From Marinilabiliales bacterium (GTDB lineage Bacteria > Bacteroidota > Bacteroidia > Bacteroidales > ML635J-15), in NCBI GenBank assembly GCA_002869385.1, contig PKTB01000005.1, forward strand, positions 276,500 to 340,499: 64,000 nucleotides of DNA, in the 5' to 3' direction. The notes beneath the pieces are model-generated. The model did not search any database and was not told the origin of the DNA. It was given only the letters and a program-made list of their open reading frames with translations. Positions 49,620 to 59,649 of this stretch are shown here, one piece after another. Within the stretch, counting starts at the first letter, position 1, and each line of letters opens with the position of its first letter. Position numbers and translations under genes: made by a program.

Positions 49620-50492
49620 TCAAATTGTTAATAAGTTTTCTATCTGACTCTTAACATCTTGCATTAACCATAATGGGGTAGATGTGGCTCCACTTATTCC
49701 CACAGAAGAGGTATTTTTGAGCCATTCCTTCTTGACCTCATCAGGATGTGTAAGAAAATAACTTTTCGGATTTGTCTCTTCACATACTTTATAAAGCATA
49801 TTCCCATTACTTGATTTATAATCGCTGACAAAAATTATAATATCATGTTGTTTACAGAAATCTTTAAGCCTAGGAATTCTGTTTTTTACACTTGGACATA
49901 TTGTTTGATAGACAGTAATATTATCAATATTACAAAGCACCTTCAAAGATTTTTCTTTAAGATAGCTTTCAATTTTACAATATTCCTTATAATTTGATGT
50001 AGTTTGCGAAAATAAAAATATTGGTTTAGAAATATCCAAGATATCTGCTTCTTCAATATTACTTATTACAGTTGCATTCCCATCTGTCTGTCCGACTAAG
50101 CCATTAACCTCGGCATGTCCTTTCTTTCCAAAAATTACAATTTGACAATCAGGACATTCCGTAAATTTATCTTTAATGCGCTTTTGTAAATTCAGAACTA
50201 CCGGGCATGTTGCATCAATTATCTCAACATTATTCTTTTTTGCATTAGCATATGTTTGTGGCGGTTCACCATGAGCACGAATAAGCATTTTTTTTTCACC
50301 GATTTCAGGAATAACAGAATGGTCAATTGTCGACATTCCTAAGCGTTTTAGGCGATCCTCTTCCTGAGCATTATGAACAATCTGACCAAGACAATAAATT
50401 CCGTCATCATCTGCACTAAGATCCTCAGCAGTTTTGATCGCTCTAGTTACACCAAAGCAAAATCCAGCATATTTATCTATTTCAACTTCCAT
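49620..50492 (-). CDS. ispH: 4-hydroxy-3-methylbut-2-enyl diphosphate reductase
   Basis: The last enzyme of the MEP isoprenoid pathway, a [4Fe-4S] protein of 290 aa making IPP and DMAPP. The cluster cysteines are in AGFCFGVTRAIK, IIDATCPVVLNLQ and VYQTICPSVKNR. LGQIVHNAQEEDRL, IRAHGEPPQTY, IFGKKGHAEVNGLVGQ, SQTTSN and SSVGISGATSTPLWLM match the family. It overlaps cmk by 11 bp, forming a two-gene unit seen in many Bacteroidota. Confidence 0.93.
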   Translation of the reverse strand: MEVEIDKYAGFCFGVTRAIKTAEDLSADDDGIYCLGQIVHNAQEEDRLKRLGMSTIDHSVIPEIGEKKMLIRAHGEPPQTYANAKKNNVEIIDATCPVVLNLQKRIKDKFTECPDCQIVIFGKKGHAEVNGLVGQTDGNATVISNIEEADILDISKPIFLFSQTTSNYKEYCKIESYLKEKSLKVLCNIDNITVYQTICPSVKNRIPRLKDFCKQHDIIIFVSDYKSSNGNMLYKVCEETNPKSYFLTHPDEVKKEWLKNTSSVGISGATSTPLWLMQDVKSQIENLLTI

Positions 50493-51177
50493 TTATTTTC
50501 TTTAATGCAAGTTCAAGTGCTATATTTAACTGTTCTTCCCGGCTAAGATTTGTGTTATCAATTAAAATGGCATCATCTGCCTGTTTTAATGGACTTTCTT
50601 TACGCGACTTATCCAGCTTATCTCTCTGAATCAGATTTTTTTTTACCTCATCAAAATTTAAATCAGGGTTCTTTTCTTTCAATTCATCATAACGACGTTG
50701 AGTTCGCACATCAACATCAGCAGTTACAAAAAACTTAAGTTCTGCTTCCGGAAAAACAACTGTACCTATATCTCGTCCATCCATAACTACACCGTAATTC
50801 TCACTTAACTGCCTTTGAAGCACAACCATTTGTTTTCTTACTTCTGCAATTGCACTAACCTGACTAACAAAAGATGAAACTCTAATCTTTCTAATTGTGC
50901 TTTCTACATTTTTGCCATTTAGAAATGTAATTGTGTTTCCTAATCTATCTTTTTCAAAATGAATTTTAATCTTATCTAGATTTTTTATTAATTCATCAAT
51001 ATTGAAGAAATCCTTACCAATAATATTGTTATTTAAAGCATACAAAGTTACTGCACGATACATTGCACCACTATCTATGTAAATGTAGCCTAATTGCTTT
51101 GCAAGTTGTTTTGCAAGAGTGCTTTTACCACATGACGAATAACCGTCAACTGCTATTTTGATTTTTTTCTCTGGCAT
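50482..51177 (-). CDS. cmk: (d)CMP kinase
   Basis: Phosphorylates CMP and dCMP; 231 aa. The P-loop is AVDGYSSCGKSTLAKQLAK, the Bacteroidota variant of the family, followed by YIYIDSGAMYRAVTLYALN, VSSFVSQVSAIAEVR, VMDGRDIGTVVFPEAELKFF and the lid region RDKLDKSRKESPLKQADDAI. It precedes ispH with an 11-bp overlap. Confidence 0.93.
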   Translation of the reverse strand: MPEKKIKIAVDGYSSCGKSTLAKQLAKQLGYIYIDSGAMYRAVTLYALNNNIIGKDFFNIDELIKNLDKIKIHFEKDRLGNTITFLNGKNVESTIRKIRVSSFVSQVSAIAEVRKQMVVLQRQLSENYGVVMDGRDIGTVVFPEAELKFFVTADVDVRTQRRYDELKEKNPDLNFDEVKKNLIQRDKLDKSRKESPLKQADDAILIDNTNLSREEQLNIALELALKKINGS

Positions 51178-51220
51178 TGATTATAATCGGACTACAAAAA
51201 TACTAAAACTTAAAGCCTAA

Positions 51221-52282
51221 TCATAATTCTAAATTAAAGTTTTTATAAAAGGCATTAAGATTAATTCCGAGAGTAAAATGATTTGATGCTCCAGCAAGGT
51301 GATAAGAGGCTAATCCGTAACTGATATTAAACTTTGACAAGTGTAGCCCAAAACCAATGGACATCCCTACCATTTTTGGCATAGTGGTCATTGCTAGTTC
51401 AGTTCTTCTACGATAATTATACCCTAAAGCAACATAAAAATTTGGATGTGGAACTATCTCTACTCCTAAAATAAAGTGCCTGATAAATTCGTCGCCAACT
51501 GCTCCCATTTTATTAAAAAAGTTACCTTCTTCTTCGGAATCAAGTTGATATGTATTATCAAAAGCACTGGTATAAGCTAAATTCCAGTTTAATAAGTCCT
51601 GAGCAGTAAGTGAAAATCTAAATGGAGCATGCTTTAACTTTTTTGTCATACCAATTTGGATATCAAAAGGCAAAGGTTCGCGATTCCCTTCTGTATATGG
51701 TTTTAACTGAATTCCAAGATTCTTTACTACTAAACCTGCAGAAAAGAGGTTGGCGGTATCAACATAAGACAAACCAGCATCCAAAGCTAAGCCTGAGGAA
51801 AAATAAGAATAAAATGAAGAATAAATAGTTTTGAGATTAAGCCCATAATGAAACTTCTCATTAATTGGTTTAGCATAACAAATATTAAATGAATATTCTG
51901 ATGGTACAAAGTCACCTAAAATCTGGCCAGTTTCATCTGCCTGTATAAAAGTTCCGTAATTAATGTACTGCAAACCTGCTACAAAAGTCCCAACATTTTC
52001 AATGTCTCTAACATAAGAAACATATCCAAAATTGATATCTGTAAGATAATTAATGTAATTTATTGCAATTTTATTATCCATTTCGCTACGCAACAATCCT
52101 GGATTATTAAGAACAAAATTTATATCATTATCATAATGAGAGACATTGTTACCACCTAATGCAGCAATTCTTGAACCATTTGGTAGAGTTAGAAATTCAT
52201 AAGTATTATCTCCTCCCGTTTGCGCAAAAGCAGCAAAACCAAAAGTCAGTATTATTAGTATGGACGTAAGTCGCTTCATCAA
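51221..52282 (-). CDS. porQ: Type IX secretion system outer-membrane protein PorQ
   Basis: A 353-aa outer-membrane beta-barrel of the PorV/PorQ (FadL-like) type. An N-terminal signal peptide (LTSILIILTFGFAAFAQ) precedes YEFLTLPNGSRIAALGGNNV and SHYDNDINFVLNNPGLL, typical of PorQ; the barrel ends GINLNAFYKNFNLEL. In the type IX system PorQ joins PorU, PorV and PorZ in the attachment complex that processes cargo and anchors it to A-LPS. Its presence links to T9SS cargo in this window (sorting tail at ~57450-57701; the LamG protein at the left end). Confidence 0.88.
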   Translation of the reverse strand: MMKRLTSILIILTFGFAAFAQTGGDNTYEFLTLPNGSRIAALGGNNVSHYDNDINFVLNNPGLLRSEMDNKIAINYINYLTDINFGYVSYVRDIENVGTFVAGLQYINYGTFIQADETGQILGDFVPSEYSFNICYAKPINEKFHYGLNLKTIYSSFYSYFSSGLALDAGLSYVDTANLFSAGLVVKNLGIQLKPYTEGNREPLPFDIQIGMTKKLKHAPFRFSLTAQDLLNWNLAYTSAFDNTYQLDSEEEGNFFNKMGAVGDEFIRHFILGVEIVPHPNFYVALGYNYRRRTELAMTTMPKMVGMSIGFGLHLSKFNISYGLASYHLAGASNHFTLGINLNAFYKNFNLEL

Positions 52283-52293
52283 TTTTCTTTTTG

Positions 52294-52301
52294 CAAAAAT
52301 A
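52294..52301 (-). promoter_or_regulatory. Candidate -7 element for porQ
   Basis: The minus strand reads TATTTTTG followed by CAAAAA, 11 bases upstream of the porQ start. Confidence 0.45.
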
Positions 52302-52535
52302 AAATAATATTACATAAACGATAAAACAAGTGCAATATTGTTTTTGTTCGGGCAATATAATAATCACAAATTTGTTAGCACCGTATATCACTCTATTCAT
52401 GGTATAACACATTCGCAACAAGATTCAGTTGCATGGTAGTAGATTGTTAATACTAATAGCTATTCGTATTAACATAAATTACACTTTACATTTAAATAAT
52501 TCTTTTTCCAAAATCATTTTCTCAATCAATTTTAT

Positions 52536-52543
52536 TAAGTTTG
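52536..52543 (+). promoter_or_regulatory. Candidate -7 element for aspS
   Basis: TAAGTTTG followed by CAAAC, 26 bases before the aspS ATG; the remaining divergent spacer from porQ shows no gene. Confidence 0.5.
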
Positions 52544-52569
52544 CAAACTGAAATAAAAACATAAGACGA

Positions 52570-54333
52570 ATGTACAGAACACATAATTGCGGTGAATTAA
52601 GAAGCAAAAACATAGGAGAAAAAGTTACTCTATGCGGATGGGTACAATTAAAGAGAGATAAAGGTGGTATGATTTGGATCGACCTTCGCGATAGATATGG
52701 CATAACACAATTAGCTGCTGAAGAAGTTAATACAGATAAAGATGTTGTAAAAACAATTGATTCTATCGGACGTGAGTTTGTAATTCAGGTTACCGGTGAA
52801 GTTATTGAACGTTACAGTAAAAATGATAAAATCCCAACCGGTGATATCGAAATAAAAATTGAAGAACTTAAAATTCTTTCTGAATCTGAAACTCCTCCAT
52901 TTACAATTATTGAAAATACTGATGGTGGAGATGAACTTAGAATGAAATACAGATATCTGGATATCAGAAGAAATCCAGTAAAAAATGCACTTTTGCTTCG
53001 TCATCAAGTTGCTCAAGAAGTTAGAAAATACTTAGATGCTCAAGATTTTATTGAAGTTGAGACTCCATATTTGATAAAATCAACACCAGAGGGTGCACGG
53101 GATTTTGTTGTTCCTTCAAGAATGAATCCTGGAGAGTTTTACGCTTTACCTCAATCACCTCAAACATTTAAGCAGTTACTAATGATTGCAGGGATGGATA
53201 GATATTTCCAACTTGTAAAATGTTTCCGTGACGAAGATTTAAGAGCTGATAGACAGCCTGAATTTACTCAAATCGACTGTGAAATGTCTTTTGTTGAGCA
53301 GGAAGATGTACTAAAAATCTTCGAAGGATTAACAAAATACTTATTTAAAACAGTAAAGAATGTTGAGATAGATTATGAATTTCCAAAAATGCCCTACAAA
53401 GAGGCAATGGAAAAATACGGTAATGACAAACCTGATATCCGATTTGGGATGCTAATTAATGATATTACTCAAGATGTTCAGGGTAAGAATTTTGTAGTTT
53501 TTGACTCTGTAGAGTATATTGGAGCTATCACGCTTGATAATGGTGCTGAGTATTCAAGAAAACAAATTGATGCTCTTACAGATTTTGTAAAAACTCCTCA
53601 AATTGGTGAAAAAGGCTTGGTTTATTGTAAATATAATACTGATGGAAGCTTTAAATCTTCTGTTGATAAATTTTATTCTCAGGACGATTGGAAAGCAATT
53701 GCTGATAAAATGGAAGCAAAAGCCTGAGATTTAATTCTTGTTCTAGCAGGAGAAAAGGAAAGAACTTTACATGGTCTTAGCGAACTTCGTCTAAAGCTTG
53801 GAAACGAGCTTGGATTACGTCCAAAAGACACATTTGCGCCACTTTGGGTAATAGAATTCCCATTACTTGAGTATGATGAAGAATCGGATAGATATCATGC
53901 TAAGCACCATCCGTTTACTTCGCCATTTGATGAAGATATTAAACTATTTGATACAAATCCCGGAGAAATCAGAGCAAAGGCTTATGACCTTGTAATAAAC
54001 GGTGTTGAGATTGGTGGTGGTTCTATCAGGATATTTGATAGAGAGCTTCAAGCACAAATGTTTAAGAACCTTGGCTTTTCAAAAGAAGAAGCAGAAGCGC
54101 AGTTTGGTTTCTTGATGGATGCATTTAAGTATGGCGCTCCACCTCACGGAGGTATTGCTTTTGGGTTTGACAGACTAGTTTCTTTATTTGGTGGTTCAGA
54201 TTCAATAAGAGATTATATCGCATTCCCTAAAAACAATGCAGGACGCGATGTAATGATAAACAGTCCTTCGGCGATTAGTGCATAACAATTAAATGAACTG
54301 GAAATTAAACTAGATCTTAAGGAAAAAGAATAA
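52570..54333 (+). pseudogene. aspS: Aspartyl-tRNA synthetase, two in-frame stops
   Basis: A 587-codon class II synthetase of bacterial type, charging tRNA-Asp. The OB-fold anticodon domain reads [20 protein letters not shown] and [20 protein letters not shown]; motif 2 is [20 protein letters not shown]; the bacterial GAD insertion spans ~300-420; motif 3 is [23 protein letters not shown] at 53725-53727 lies in [21 protein letters not shown], where Gly (GDLIL) is conserved, so GGA became TGA. TAA at 54283-54285 lies in SPSAISA-stop-QLNELEIKL, where Glu or Gln is usual. The natural end is TAA 54331-54333. Both stops would destroy an essential enzyme. Confidence 0.95.
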
Positions 54334-54461
54334 TACAACCTACGTGAACGCGATCATATTCGCGCCCAAGCAGGAAGAATGCTTCAAAAATTACTTTGGA
54401 GCATTTTTTATGCTTAATTTTTAATATGAAAGACTTTTCGTATTAACACAATACTAACAAA

Positions 54462-54491
54462 AAAAGGCCGAAGAAAATTCTCCGACCTTTT
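54462..54491 (-). terminator. Terminator for hppA
   Basis: Bases 54462-54475 and 54478-54491 form a 14-bp stem in the minus-strand RNA, including two G-U pairs that would be mismatches in the plus-strand RNA. The stem ends in A/U runs on both sides. The asymmetry suggests that it serves hppA rather than aspS. Confidence 0.65.
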
Positions 54492-54511
54492 AAATATAAT
54501 AAACTGAATTT

Positions 54512-56719
54512 TTACAGTATTGAGTATACTCCAGTTAAACCAGCCATAACAATAGAAACCATTGTCATAAGTTTAATAAGAATATTTAGCGATGGTCCAG
54601 AAGTATCTTTAAATGGATCACCAACAGTGTCACCTGTTACAGTAGCTTTATGAGTTTCACTTCCTTTACCACCGAAGTTTCCTTCTTCGACAAATTTCTT
54701 AGCGTTATCCCAAGCTCCACCTGAGTTAGCCATAAAAATAGCTAAAACAAAACCTGAAGAAAGACCACCAACAAGAAGTCCCATAACACCTGCTACACCA
54801 AAAACAATACCTGTTATAATTGGCACTAATACTGCAACAGCAGATGGTAATATCATTTCTCTCTGGGCTCCTTTAGTTGATATTGCAACACATCTTTCGT
54901 AATCAGGTTCAGCTTCTCCAGTAAGAATACCTTTGATTTCTTTAAACTGACGACGAACTTCAACAACCATTTTTTCAGCAGCACGACCGACAGCGTTCAT
55001 TGTTAAACCTGCGAAAACGAAAGTCATTACTGAACCAATAAAGATACCAACAAGAACTTTAGGATTCATTAAGTGAACTTCATAATATGTCATAAAGTCA
55101 ACTATAGTAGCTTCGGCTGTATTAACAACTGTACCACCAACATCCATTGTAGTTTGGCCTACTCTTAAAAGACCTATCTTAATTTCCTCGATATAAGAAG
55201 CTAAAAGAGCTAGTGCAGTAAGAGCAGCAGAACCGATAGCAAAACCTTTACCTGTTGCTGCAGTTGTATTACCTAAAGCATCAAGAGCATCTGTACGCTG
55301 ACGTACTTCGTCTCCTAACTTAGCCATTTCTGCGTTACCACCAGCATTATCAGCAATTGGTCCATAAGCATCTGTAGCTAGAGTAATACCTAGTGTTGAA
55401 AGCATACCTACAGCAGCAATACCTACACCATAAAGACCTGCACTTAAGTTTGCAAAATCAAACTTTGCTGCAAAAAGATAAGATAAAATAATACCCACAA
55501 CAATAGCTACAACGCTAATAGCTGTAGAAATCATTACTGTACCAACACCAGAAATAATAACAGTTGCCGGACCTGTTTTACCTGATTCAGCAATTTTTTG
55601 AGTTGGTTTATAAGCATGTGAAGTATAATACTCTGTCCCTTGTCCAATAACAATACCAACGACAAGACCAATAATTACAGAGAATGAAACATATTGCCAG
55701 TTTGGAATATCTAGTACATACATGATTCCAAAAGTACCAATAGCGATTAGGATAGAACTTACATTAACACCAAGCCCTAAAGAACCTAATAACTGTTTCA
55801 TTGTAGCACCTTCTTTAGTTTTAACAAGATATATACCTATAATAGATAATATAATCCCTAAAGCAGCAATCAACATTGGAGCAAAAACTGCTTTTAGCTG
55901 AATATCATCAGACCACTGTGAGCCATAAAATGCAGCAGCACCAAGTGCAGCAGTAGCTAAAATAGATCCAACATATGATTCATAAAGGTCAGCTCCCATA
56001 CCGGCAACATCACCAACATTATCACAAACGTTATCAGCAATTGTAGCAGGGTTTCGTGGGTCATCCTCAGGAATACCAGCTTCAACTTTACCTACAAGGT
56101 CAGCTCCAACATCAGCAGCTTTTGTATAAATACCACCACCTACTCTGGCAAATAGTGCTTGTAAAGAAGCTCCCATACCAAATGTAAGCATTGTAGTAGT
56201 AATCATAATCATTTTGTGTTTTGCATCAGCATCTTCAACAAAAGCATCAAGTACTAAGTACCAAATAGAAATGTCAAGAAGTGCAAGACCAACAACAACC
56301 AAGCCCATAACAGCCCCAGAGCGGAAAGCTACCTTTAAACCAGCATCTAAAGATTTTCTAGCTGCGTTTGCAGTTCTTGCAGAAGCATAAGTTGCTGTTT
56401 TCATTCCTAAGAAGCCTGCTAAACCACTAAAAAAACCTCCTGTAAGGAATGCAAAAGGAACCCATTCGTTCTGTAATCCAAAACCATAAGCAAGTATTGA
56501 AAAGAATATTGCCATGATAATAAAGACAATAGTTACAATCTTATACTGTTGTTTCAGATAAGACATTGCTCCTTTACGTACGTGCTCAGCAATTTTTTTC
56601 ATAGTGTCGGTTCCTTCGTCCAATTTCATCAGCTGCTTGAAAAAAATGAATGCAAAAACTAATGCAATTACAGCTGCAATTGGGATAAACCAAAACATCA
56701 TGTCTGTGTTCATAATCAA
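54512..56719 (-). CDS. hppA: Membrane-bound ion-pumping pyrophosphatase
   Basis: A 735-aa membrane pyrophosphatase with about 16 helices that couples PPi hydrolysis to H+ or Na+ pumping. Signature motifs are [52 protein letters not shown] and [20 protein letters not shown]. In the motif DNVGDNVGD the first Gly is Cys232 (TGT at 56024-56026, minus strand; GGT expected), at a substrate-binding site that is almost invariant. The key Ala/Lys that splits K+-dependent from K+-independent forms lies in [15 protein letters not shown]; Ala here (GNTTAA) suggests the K+-dependent class. Confidence 0.95.
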   Translation of the reverse strand: MIMNTDMMFWFIPIAAVIALVFAFIFFKQLMKLDEGTDTMKKIAEHVRKGAMSYLKQQYKIVTIVFIIMAIFFSILAYGFGLQNEWVPFAFLTGGFFSGLAGFLGMKTATYASARTANAARKSLDAGLKVAFRSGAVMGLVVVGLALLDISIWYLVLDAFVEDADAKHKMIMITTTMLTFGMGASLQALFARVGGGIYTKAADVGADLVGKVEAGIPEDDPRNPATIADNVCDNVGDVAGMGADLYESYVGSILATAALGAAAFYGSQWSDDIQLKAVFAPMLIAALGIILSIIGIYLVKTKEGATMKQLLGSLGLGVNVSSILIAIGTFGIMYVLDIPNWQYVSFSVIIGLVVGIVIGQGTEYYTSHAYKPTQKIAESGKTGPATVIISGVGTVMISTAISVVAIVVGIILSYLFAAKFDFANLSAGLYGVGIAAVGMLSTLGITLATDAYGPIADNAGGNAEMAKLGDEVRQRTDALDALGNTTAATGKGFAIGSAALTALALLASYIEEIKIGLLRVGQTTMDVGGTVVNTAEATIVDFMTYYEVHLMNPKVLVGIFIGSVMTFVFAGLTMNAVGRAAEKMVVEVRRQFKEIKGILTGEAEPDYERCVAISTKGAQREMILPSAVAVLVPIITGIVFGVAGVMGLLVGGLSSGFVLAIFMANSGGAWDNAKKFVEEGNFGGKGSETHKATVTGDTVGDPFKDTSGPSLNILIKLMTMVSIVMAGLTGVYSIL

Positions 56720-56966
56720 TTGTTTAAATAGTTAATATTAATTTATTTCTAATTCTTTAATTCGTTGCCTAAAAAATCGCTGCGAAATTCTATAAAAATT
56801 TCCAATAAAAAAAATAATTGAGCATCTTATTCGCATTTTTTTACTTTAATGTGTTAAATCATACCATTTGGTATTAAATTACATAAGCAAAGTGCAACTT
56901 TCACACGCAATAAACAGTATCTAAAACAAATATTTGTTAATTTTGTTTATGATACAAAAAAGCATA

Positions 56967-57701
56967 ATGAAAACAATAGGTATATTTACATTTATAATTG
57001 TAGCTTTATTCTCTACCATTATTACCAAAGCTCAAATAAAATATTCAGAAGCAACAGATTTTACTTTAGCCTCTACCGAAGGTGTCTAAGTTAACTTATT
57101 TGATGCAATGGCAGATGGTAAAACTGTTTTATTAAGCTTTTTTCAAACTGATTGTGGAACATGTATTCTTGAAGCCCCTGTTATAGATTCAATTTATATA
57201 CAGTTTGGTTCCGGTGAGGAAGAACTACTTGTATGGGGGATTGTAAGTCCTTATGATGGGTTAACAGAAATTGAGGAATTCATAGTTAATACTGAAATTA
57301 CATATCCTTGCTTTCCAACAGGACATGCCGAGGATGTTTTTGCATATTATGATATTTCTTACACACCTCAAGTATATATCGTTTGTGATTATATGGTTTC
57401 GGAATCAATTCCTTTCTTTCAAATAGTAGAAAATCTTGATTATTGCTTCCCGACAGAAATTAAAAATATCGATATTTCACCTGATGTTTATTCAAATTTT
57501 GAACAACTTTATATTAATAACCCTTATGGAGAACCTGTTATAGTATCAATTTATGACATTACAGGTCGTCAAATCAATAGAATAAATATTAACCCACAAC
57601 AAGAACAAATAATTGATAATCTCAAACCAAATAATATTTATATAGTTAACATTTTAAGTGAATCCGGAGTCTTAACAAACAAAAAAGTCCTTATTAAATG
57701 A
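56967..57701 (+). pseudogene. TlpA/thioredoxin-like protein with T9SS sorting tail, one in-frame stop
   Basis: The frame from ATG 56967 gives 244 residues: a signal peptide (MKTIGIFTFIIVALFSTIIT), a thioredoxin-like domain with DFTLASTEGV-stop-VNLFDAM and a Cys-Gly-Thr-Cys active site in FFQTDCGTCILEAPV, and a C-terminal ~75-residue type A sorting domain (VSIYDITGRQINRININ, IYIVNILSESGV). TAA at 57087-57089 removes the start of the fold if real; Glu or Ser is a likely original. It may be a secreted disulfide-active protein delivered by the type IX system. An in-frame ATG at 56949 is possible but less like a signal peptide. Confidence 0.8.
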
Positions 57702-58060
57702 AGCTTTTAAAAATCAGTTTATCTATCTCCATCTTAATAGGTTTAATTTTAACAATCTCATGTGAAACTTTTTACAACTATGATTTAAGTGTAAGAGGGC
57801 TTGATTCATTACCCGCAACAAAAGCTTGTGTCGAAAAATATATTCCTCACTCAGTTGATGCAAAACAGGGTTATCAAGAATATGAAATACAACTCATAGT
57901 TAATGATTTGGATAATTACTCGGATGAAATAGAGGATTCATTAAGAGCTGATATGGTTTTAGTTGATAGTATTTTTGTTCTACAGTTTACAATCGCAGCT
58001 TGGGATCCTTACGATGAAATTACGACTTTCGATTTCGAAAAATACTATTTTCAAGATTAG
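57698..58060 (+). CDS. Putative lipoprotein, unknown function
   Basis: A 120-aa protein with a hydrophobic leader ending in LILTISCETF; the Cys is a plausible lipidation site although the -3 residue is not typical. The mature part is acidic, with no recognised domain. It overlaps the thioredoxin-like gene by 4 bp (ATGA), so they are probably co-expressed. I do not recognise the family. Confidence 0.6.
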   Translation: MKLLKISLSISILIGLILTISCETFYNYDLSVRGLDSLPATKACVEKYIPHSVDAKQGYQEYEIQLIVNDLDNYSDEIEDSLRADMVLVDSIFVLQFTIAAWDPYDEITTFDFEKYYFQD

Positions 58061-58114
58061 TTTTTATAACAATCTGCCCGACTTTCAATTATTGCAATAA
58101 TAAAAAACTTTATG

Positions 58115-58122
58115 TAAGTTTG
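58115..58122 (+). promoter_or_regulatory. Candidate -7 element for the dehydrogenase gene
   Basis: TAAGTTTG matches TAnnTTTG, 16 bases before the ATG at 58139. Confidence 0.5.
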
Positions 58123-58138
58123 TGTACAAATCAGACTT

Positions 58139-59083
58139 ATGCATAAAACTGTTATTATAATAGACGAAGTCCACACAATAATCCCTGATTCACTTACAGA
58201 ATCAGGATTTTCAATAATTGACGGCACCAAATGGAATAGAACAGAAATTATTGCCAGAGTAAAAAATGCAATTGGACTGGTTATTAGAAGCAGGATTAAA
58301 ATTGATAAAGAAATTTTGGACTCTGGACCAAATTTAAAGTTTATTGCAAGAGTGGGTGCTGGTATGGAAAGCATTGATACAGATTATTGTAATACAAAAG
58401 GGGTAACCTGTCTAAACTCACCTGAAGGAAACAGAGATGCAGTAGGCGAACATGCAATAGGAATGCTACTAAACCTACTAAACAATCTTAATTGTGCTGA
58501 TAAACAAGTAAAATCAGGAAAGTGGAATAGAGAAAGTAACAGAGGTTTTGAATTATCATATAAAACCATTGGAATAATTGGGTATGGTAATATGGGTAGT
58601 AGCTTTGCAAAAAAACTATCAGTTTTTGTGTGCAATGTTATCTCATACGATAAATATAAAACCAATTACTCTGATAATTACACCAAAGAAGTTAGCTTAA
58701 AAGAGTTAATGAACCAAGCAGATGTAATCAGCCTTCATGTTCCACTCACTGAAGAGACTAAATTCATGATTAATCAGGATTTTATAAAAAATATGAGTAA
58801 GAGTTTCTACTTGATTAATACAGCCAGGGGTCCTGTAGTCAATACTTCTTCATTAGTAAAAGCAATAGAGTCTGGTAAAATACTAGGAGCAGCCCTTGAT
58901 GTATTGGAATACGAAGAAACATCTTTTGAGGCTACAAAAAACCTACTTGACATCGACGATTTCAAATCCCTGTCAAACTTTGATAATGTTATTTTAAGTC
59001 CACATATAGCAGGTTGGACTTATGAATCAAAAATAAAACTTGCAGAAGTTTTGGTTAATAAAATTATAAATCTGAAACTATGA
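58139..59083 (+). CDS. D-isomer-specific 2-hydroxyacid dehydrogenase, SerA-like
   Basis: A 314-aa NAD-dependent dehydrogenase resembling short phosphoglycerate dehydrogenases without ACT domain. The N-terminal substrate domain includes KFIARVGAGMESIDTDYC, then GEHAIGMLLNLLNNL and the Rossmann loop KTIGIIGYGNMGSSFAKKL. Catalytic residues lie in LINTARGPVVNTSSL (Arg), ALDVLEYEE (Glu) and LSPHIAGWTYES (His). The next gene overlaps by 4 bp. A role in serine synthesis is possible, but no serC is in the window and other 2-hydroxyacids cannot be excluded. Confidence 0.85.
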   Translation: MHKTVIIIDEVHTIIPDSLTESGFSIIDGTKWNRTEIIARVKNAIGLVIRSRIKIDKEILDSGPNLKFIARVGAGMESIDTDYCNTKGVTCLNSPEGNRDAVGEHAIGMLLNLLNNLNCADKQVKSGKWNRESNRGFELSYKTIGIIGYGNMGSSFAKKLSVFVCNVISYDKYKTNYSDNYTKEVSLKELMNQADVISLHVPLTEETKFMINQDFIKNMSKSFYLINTARGPVVNTSSLVKAIESGKILGAALDVLEYEETSFEATKNLLDIDDFKSLSNFDNVILSPHIAGWTYESKIKLAEVLVNKIINLKL

Positions 59084-59610
59084 TATCACAATTTGAATTT
59101 GACAAAGAAACTATACTTGATATTGCAAAAAAAATGGCAATTGCTGCTCGTACTGCTCCAAAAGGCAGGGGACGAGACACTCTAGATATCATGATAGCTA
59201 CACGTAATGATATTGATAAAATTGCTTCAAGAATGGACAAGATTTTTGAAGAGCAAAATGTTGCATTTTTTCAAAGGGATGCAAACAACCTGAGAAACTG
59301 TGAAGCTGTATTGTTTATTGGAACATCTATCGACACTTTAGGTCTGTCATATTGTGGTTTTTGTGGCTTAGAAACCTGCCAAAACAAAAACAATCACCCG
59401 GAAGTTCCTTGTACTTTTAACAATATAGACTTAGGCATTGCTATTGGTTCAGCTGTTAGTGTAGCTGCAGATCACAGAATTGACAACAGAGTGCTCTTTT
59501 CTGCCGGTAAAGCAATACTAGAATTAAAACTTATGAATGATTCAAACAAAGTCATTTTTGGGATTGGTCTTAGCGTAAGTAGTAAAAACATATTTTTTGA
59601 CAGAAAATAA
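59080..59610 (+). CDS. DUF2148 ferredoxin-domain protein
   Basis: A 176-aa DUF2148 protein. It starts FDKETILDIAKKMAIAARTA followed by KGRGRDTLDIMI, and has a Cys-rich loop YCGFCGLETCQNKNNHPEVP with another Cys after it, then GIAIGSAVSVAADHRIDNRV. The cysteines suggest an iron-sulfur cluster. The 4-bp overlap with the dehydrogenase implies coupling; a redox partner role is inference. Function of the family is not established. Confidence 0.85.
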   Translation: MISQFEFDKETILDIAKKMAIAARTAPKGRGRDTLDIMIATRNDIDKIASRMDKIFEEQNVAFFQRDANNLRNCEAVLFIGTSIDTLGLSYCGFCGLETCQNKNNHPEVPCTFNNIDLGIAIGSAVSVAADHRIDNRVLFSAGKAILELKLMNDSNKVIFGIGLSVSSKNIFFDRK

Positions 59611-59649
59611 CGGTAACATTTTTGCATTTATACTGTTAAAATATCCTAT

